From positions 62,001 to 126,000 of the forward strand of contig NC_012861.1 in the NCBI RefSeq assembly GCF_000026945.1: a stretch of DNA of 64,000 nucleotides. Reading direction: 5' to 3'. Source of the stretch: Candida dubliniensis CD36 (lineage: Eukaryota > Ascomycota > Pichiomycetes > Serinales > Debaryomycetaceae). Below are positions 59,190 to 64,000 of this stretch, piece by piece; the stretch's first letter is position 1; each line of letters begins with the position of its first letter. The notes beneath the pieces were generated by a model, which was not told the DNA's origin, searched no databases, and saw nothing but the letters and a program-made list of their open reading frames with translations. The translations under genes and the position numbers were made by a program.

Positions 59190-62100
59190 GATGAATGTAC
59201 AGCTAGATTAATTTGAATAAAGTGAAACACGATTGTAGAGTAAAGTATGGAATGAAAATTCTAACAAATTTTTACAGAGAATATTCATCCTTTTTATATT
59301 TTTCACAACCTATCTGGTGCCAAATTTTTCAGTTTGGCAATACGTGATGTTTCTATTGTGCTACGCCTAGTTTTGTTTTTGACAGTTAACTAATTATACA
59401 GTAAAATTTGTACTTTGAATATTAGCTCAATAACAGACTGATGTGGCCTCATTGTGAATGACTAAAGGTGATGGGATATTTTTAGATGCAAATTCAAATT
59501 ATTCTGGCTGCATATTATTATTGAAAAAAATATTCTTGACCTTGAAAATTCGATTCTATTTCCTTTTGAAAGTTTCGTACATGCACCTCTCGTGTGATCA
59601 CAATAGATTGGAAATGTCATATTGTAACAAGTGCTCTGTTCCAAGAACAAACTCATACAACAAATTGATTTGCATTAGTATTTTTGTGATCAACATATAA
59701 TCAGGAGAATTTTTTCAGCTGTGGTGACCTCTCAGCCGTAGTCGTTTTTTTTTTTTTTTTTTTTTGTTGGTTTTTCTGCAAGTCGAAATCAATTGTCGTA
59801 TTTTCCTTCTTTTAGTCGTACAATACAACAGACTGCTGATTTAGCATTGATGTCTAAGTCACAAACAAGCAAGACCCTTCACTAATGAGAGCAGTTTTCT
59901 TATTTATAAATCTGAGTATTTCTTTTGGCAATATTATTTATGGAGGAAAAGTAGTGGAATGCACCAATGCAAGCTGTAATTATTTCCCTTTTCTTGAAGA
60001 AATTGGCATGAAAACAGAAATCGAATGTTTCTAGTAAGTTTTTCTCTTTATTTCAATTTTTACCGATTCTATGAACTAACCGTGTTTTGTACAAAGAAAA
60101 ACTGTAGACTGGTTTTAGGTCAGTATATGAAAGTGAATAATGTCATTCGTTAAATATGCAACGTTGGTATCTTTTCCCGAGGTGTGTTGTTTTCTGTGAT
60201 TCAACTGCAAGCAAATATGATTTTATTGTAAGCATTCTTTGAACCTTGGGTCGCCAAACCACAGGCATGTCTAGAAATAACAAAAGAAATAGATGGTACA
60301 AAACAAATTGTTGAACTCATTTTTTTTTTTTGATATCGCTTCGGGAAATCTTGACAAATAAAAAGTCAATTGAGTAATGGCTTTAATACAAGAAAACTTC
60401 TCAAGATTATTTGGATAGAATCAGAATGACGTTTGATATTTGAGAGGCTCAACAGTTTTAACTTTAGTGGTTACAAATTACGTAAAAGTGCATACACTTT
60501 GCAAATTAAGATGTTGCAAAATCTAAGAATAAAACTATGCTGAAAATTGATGATGCTTTTTCGATGCAATTGAGAGTACAGCCACCCTAAAGCTACTCAA
60601 TCCAAAGTGTTTCTGTTCTACATCCAAGTAACGAAAGATAAAGTCTGGTAAAATTAAAAGTATTATTTAGGATATTTGTCAAGTAAATTTGATTCAAATA
60701 TGCTTTTTTTTTTTTTTACAGCTGGAAAATTATCGCCAGTCTTTGCGGGCTTTAATAAATTAGTTGTTGCTTTTCCTCATCATCAAACTGCCGTTTTGTT
60801 TATTCTTTGTAAACTGGAAGATGAATAAACGGCTCGTGTGAATCCCTAAAAATAGTTACTGTTCATGGGGCAAAGAAGGGAAAGCTGAAGCGAACTTATC
60901 CCAATTATGTAATCGTTCCAAGAAAATTCGGACGATGCATTCTTGGCCTGTATTTATCCTATTGTCATCCATCAATCAGCCACTGTCATTTGATTCAGTT
61001 ATCCCTAAACTAGTATGAAGAATTTCTTGGCTATTTGCTAATATCCAATTCCTCTAACTTGTAGGATGGCTGTGTTGTTGCAATTAAATCTTATCTCCAG
61101 TAGTAATGGCAATGTGAAGTTTTATTCAAGTTGCCAACACTTATATTTCTCTGATGAAACCCATACATTATGCCAATTTCTGTGTAAGATCTGTAGCAAT
61201 TAAACTTAGTGGATGTAGGGAAAGTTTGTGCAACACCAAAATCGCGTCAAAGTGTTATCCCTTGTTCAGGATAAATATCCTGATGGTGTAGTTATGCAGA
61301 GTGTCCTGTTCTTGCATTGGTATTGGGCAGGGGCTGAGTATTTGACCCAACTAAGAACCCCTCCCATATAGGCGGAGTTTGACATGAAAGCAATTAACGA
61401 TAATAGGAGATAATAAATTACATGTAATGACTATTAACTGATTATGACAATGTTAGAAAAAACAGGCTTGGTGGTTTTGTGCAACATAAGGATCATGGTT
61501 ATCCTATATTATCGCGTATAACACTTGTTATTAACGGTATTATTCGTCTAGAAGTGGCTGTGAATCACTAATCCTATAGATACCTCACCGTCGAAAAATC
61601 AGAACTAGAATCATTGGGGATCTACAAGCGGTAGAGGATCATAAGGCAGGCTGTCCCTCAACAAAAACTATCCAGTATATAGGTGTACCCAGTTCTTTAA
61701 AGTTACATTGTTTGTTAGCTGGTTTATTTAATATCCCAGCACTAAATTGTGAATCTAATTCAATTTTTAGCCCTGTTTCAGGATAGAAATTATACCCTTG
61801 CATGATGCAAAACTGAGAAGGGTTTATCTTCCTGGTTAGAATAGTTTTCTGTTTGTAGCAAAAAAACATTCACGTGTTATTGTCATAATCAAATATAAGA
61901 ATACATTAATTAACCCCACAGTGGCTTATAAACTTTGGGCACACACTAACAATTGTTATCATATGTATAGAAACTGGTTTTGATGGCGCTTGCACATAAC
62001 GAGGGGCGTATCTATTTTTCCAATTCTCGTTTATCTGACCTTTTTCGAGACTCGGAATTCAGTTTAATCAACGAAAATAAATATAAATTACATTGCAATA

Positions 62101-62642
62101 TATGATGATAATAAGTTGGCTACGTTCAGTCTTGACCACATGAAACACCACCAAATGCTACTAGAAACAAAAACACATTCAACAGTTGGCAGAATAAAAT
62201 CTTCAAATAATCATTTTGTTTTTGCATGATAAGGGTTTTCTGTATTCCCGCCTGTTCATCAAAGCCATATTTATTCCCACAATTAAATACCACTTTTCAC
62301 ATACACAGAGCCACCGCTTTTTACAACACTGCTACTTGGGTATTACTAATTAGAGTGTTATTATTGGTGTTGCCATATTTTCAAAACTATCTACACATTT
62401 CCGTGGTGATGGTGGCTTCGATTTTTTTAGTTTGATATGGCTTCAACAAACACAAAAATGAAATTACACCCAGAAGCGATGTGTAGTATACGCCCAAGTA
62501 TGAATTACTTACACAACACACTTTTTTTATATATATACAACGGAAGCCCTTCCTATATTCAACATGACGGATTTGCTTTTATTCTTTTTTCATCTTTTTT
62601 TTTTTTTTTAATATAATTTGAATAACAAATTACTTGCTGCTC
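59190..62642. other. 3.4-kb gene-poor region
   Basis: I see no intact family gene. The first 300 bases serve as the SOD5 promoter. T-runs occur at 59746-59765 and near 60322. A 49-codon ORF with a signal-like start lies at 59885-60034. A minus-strand open piece at 61639-61869 (YNFYPETGLKIELDS, FSAGILNKPANKQCNFKEL) reads like worn protein, but I cannot place it in a family. The rest is AT-rich unique sequence. Confidence 0.5.
59885..60034 (+). CDS. Possible small secreted cysteine-containing peptide, 49 aa
   Basis: The ORF starts MRAVFLFINLSISFGNIIYG, which would serve as a signal peptide. It leaves a short mature part (KVVECTNASCNYFPFLEE ... TEIECF) with three cysteines and one N-glycosylation site. 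The stop TAG overlaps a GTAAGT splice-donor-like hexamer, and AACTAAC plus an AG follow 40-60 bases later. The true product may therefore be spliced, or the intron may lie in the 3' leader. In AT-rich DNA such frames also arise by chance, so the call is weak. Confidence 0.22.
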   Translation: MRAVFLFINLSISFGNIIYGGKVVECTNASCNYFPFLEEIGMKTEIECF

Positions 62643-63554
62643 ATGCTTGGTCGAATATTATTTATCATTTTCCATTGGACTCTTCTAGTTCTTGCTGATT
62701 CGGAAACATCAGATGCGTTGGACATAACAATCTATAGCAATAATGTTCGTTATGCTGCCTCTAGGCGAGGAAGAGGCCGCGATGAATTGCCATGGAAGAC
62801 AAGAAAGCATGGTGTGGTTGATGCGATTAAAGCACAATCAGGAGTTTATCCTATTTTGGTAGGACTACAGGAGGTTACACATACTCAATTAAAAGATATC
62901 TTGAAAGGGTTGAATAAAAAACATTCTGGCGATGATGGTCGGTGGACACATTTTGGAGTTGGTAGAGATGATGGTCATAAAAAAGGTGAATATTCTCCTA
63001 TAATATACAATACAGCAGAATGGAACCTATTAAATGGAACTTATAAATGGTTGAGTCTCACACCTGACAAGCCTTCCAAATATCCTGGAGCCAGTAAGAA
63101 AAGAATAGTTACAATGGGGACTTTTTTTCATGTTAAAAGTGGGAAAGTTGTGAATTTTGTCAATACTCATCTAGACCATAGATCTGTCAAGTCAAGAGAA
63201 TACAGTGCTAAATTGATTATTCAATATATTAAATCTATACCTAATTATTTTCCTACATTCTTGTGTGGAGATTTCAATTCCCTTGACACAGATAAGGCAT
63301 ACGCGACTATCTCTCATTACATGGTAGATGCATCGCATGTTGCTGAAAAGAAATATGACACAAATCTCAAAACATTTTCAGGTTTTGGGAATGGTACCAG
63401 CTATAGTATAGATTTCATATGGTCCCCGTTGGACACCAATAATCATTCTGGAATCAACGCACTTTTTTATACTGTGTTGGATAACTTGTTTGATGGTGGA
63501 TATAGGTTTAGTGATCATAGGCCAATAATGGCACGTTATTCGGTAACTAGTTAA
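62643..63554 (+). CDS. Secreted endonuclease/exonuclease/phosphatase-family protein
   Basis: The ATG at 62643 gives 303 residues with signal peptide MLGRILFIIFHWTLLVLADS. The body carries the EEP (DNase I-like) active-site set: YSNNVRYA near the start, GLQEV (metal-binding Glu77), VNTHLDHRS, LCGDFNSLD (Asp210), SIDFIWSP and FSDHRPIMA at the end. Members include sphingomyelinases, inositol phosphatases and nucleases. The small size, secretion and the DG-x-W-T-HFGVGRDDG segment fit a fungal group of secreted EEP proteins whose substrate is unsettled. All key residues look intact, so it should be an active metal-dependent phosphoesterase. It stands alone after the gene-poor region. Confidence 0.85.
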   Translation: MLGRILFIIFHWTLLVLADSETSDALDITIYSNNVRYAASRRGRGRDELPWKTRKHGVVDAIKAQSGVYPILVGLQEVTHTQLKDILKGLNKKHSGDDGRWTHFGVGRDDGHKKGEYSPIIYNTAEWNLLNGTYKWLSLTPDKPSKYPGASKKRIVTMGTFFHVKSGKVVNFVNTHLDHRSVKSREYSAKLIIQYIKSIPNYFPTFLCGDFNSLDTDKAYATISHYMVDASHVAEKKYDTNLKTFSGFGNGTSYSIDFIWSPLDTNNHSGINALFYTVLDNLFDGGYRFSDHRPIMARYSVTS

Positions 63555-64000
63555 TATAAGCAGTACTCCTTATTTTATATTTTGTTTCCCATCAAGATGT
63601 TTCAGGCATTTTGAAGTTTATAGTTGTGGTGGTTAACTAATGGTTGTAAATTAATTGAATGTGCCTAGGTTTTTTATGTCCCCGCAAAAAAAGAAGCAAC
63701 CAACAGAGTTGTTTGGATTTTAATCGTAAATTGTTGCAAAAATTTATACAAATCATAGACTCCAGATTGATCAGAATTTTTCTCAAGTTAAAACAATAGC
63801 TTATCTTTCCCTTTATAAATTTACTGAGATATTTCCCCAAACTCTTTCTTTAACTTAAACATAGATCCTCTTGTAAATCAATCATTGTCTTGCTAATGTT
63901 TCTTCATAGTACTCACTGTTCCACTATATAACCTACCTATTAAGAATAGGTCGTGTAAACTCCAAATAAACCAGATCCCGAGTGAAGGCAAAAAAAAAAA
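63555..64000. other. 3' flank of the EEP gene to the window end
   Basis: I see no supported gene. The minus frame at 63637-63840 lacks family features, and the window ends in an A-run. Confidence 0.4.

Noticed and set aside
1..64000. tRNA genes, CRISPR arrays, complete LTR or DNA transposons
   Set aside because: By eye I found no A-box/B-box pair with a GGTTCRANNCC core in spacers, no regularly spaced direct repeats and no paired long terminal repeats. tRNAscan-SE and a repeat-library search would be decisive.

Overview
This window reads as nuclear DNA of a Candida (CTG-clade) yeast close to C. albicans. It is AT-rich, with compact, mostly intronless genes, many poly-T/poly-A tracts, few CTG codons, and short introns with GTATGT-type donors and TACTAAC-type branch points. 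The gene order (ECM16, DPB4, SAS2, CDH1, POM152, DFG5, SMF3, NFU1, ATP18, DAL2, SOD4, SOD5) is one I recall from C. albicans chromosome 2. The SOD4- and SOD5-like proteins are very similar but not identical to the C. albicans proteins as I remember them, so C. dubliniensis is the best guess (inference from memory, no search run).

Layout. 0-9.4 kb is a dense nuclear/trafficking block: a small charged ORF, the DEAH helicase ECM16, a vacuolar-type R-SNARE with a 5' intron, DPB4, SAS2 and CDH1. 9.4-21.8 kb holds an atypical secreted aspartyl protease, the nucleoporin POM152, a pterin carbinolamine dehydratase, the AP mu-subunit APM2 and a Zn(II)2Cys6 regulator. 21.9-28.2 kb is gene-poor and holds an imperfect inverted repeat, decayed coding relics and a broken FAR1/WRKY-GCM1 zinc-finger gene. 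28.2-37.7 kb holds a HAD hydrolase, the GPI-anchored GH76 protein DFG5, a MATE transporter, a choline-type permease and an orphan ORF. 38-48 kb holds RSC58, SMF3, a mitochondrial membrane protein, NFU1, ATP18 (hidden by an intron), EFM3 and DAL2. 48.7-59.2 kb holds two tandem duplications: two BRE4/ArAE-type membrane proteins, then two GPI-anchored Cu-only superoxide dismutases. 59.2-64 kb is sparse and ends with a secreted endonuclease/exonuclease/phosphatase-family protein.

Common themes. Several genes act at the cell surface or on secreted material (aspartyl protease, DFG5, SOD4, SOD5, secreted EEP protein). Several are mitochondrial (NFU1, ATP18, the 42.4 kb membrane protein). Others act in chromatin and replication (DPB4, SAS2, RSC58). 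I see no operon-like or defence-type system. The most useful new points are gene structures missed by simple ORF calling: spliced ATP18, the first exon of the R-SNARE, and a stop-free in-frame intron in RSC58. The broken FAR1-domain gene and the nearly propeptide-less aspartyl protease also stand out. I found no tRNA, rRNA, CRISPR or intact transposon.
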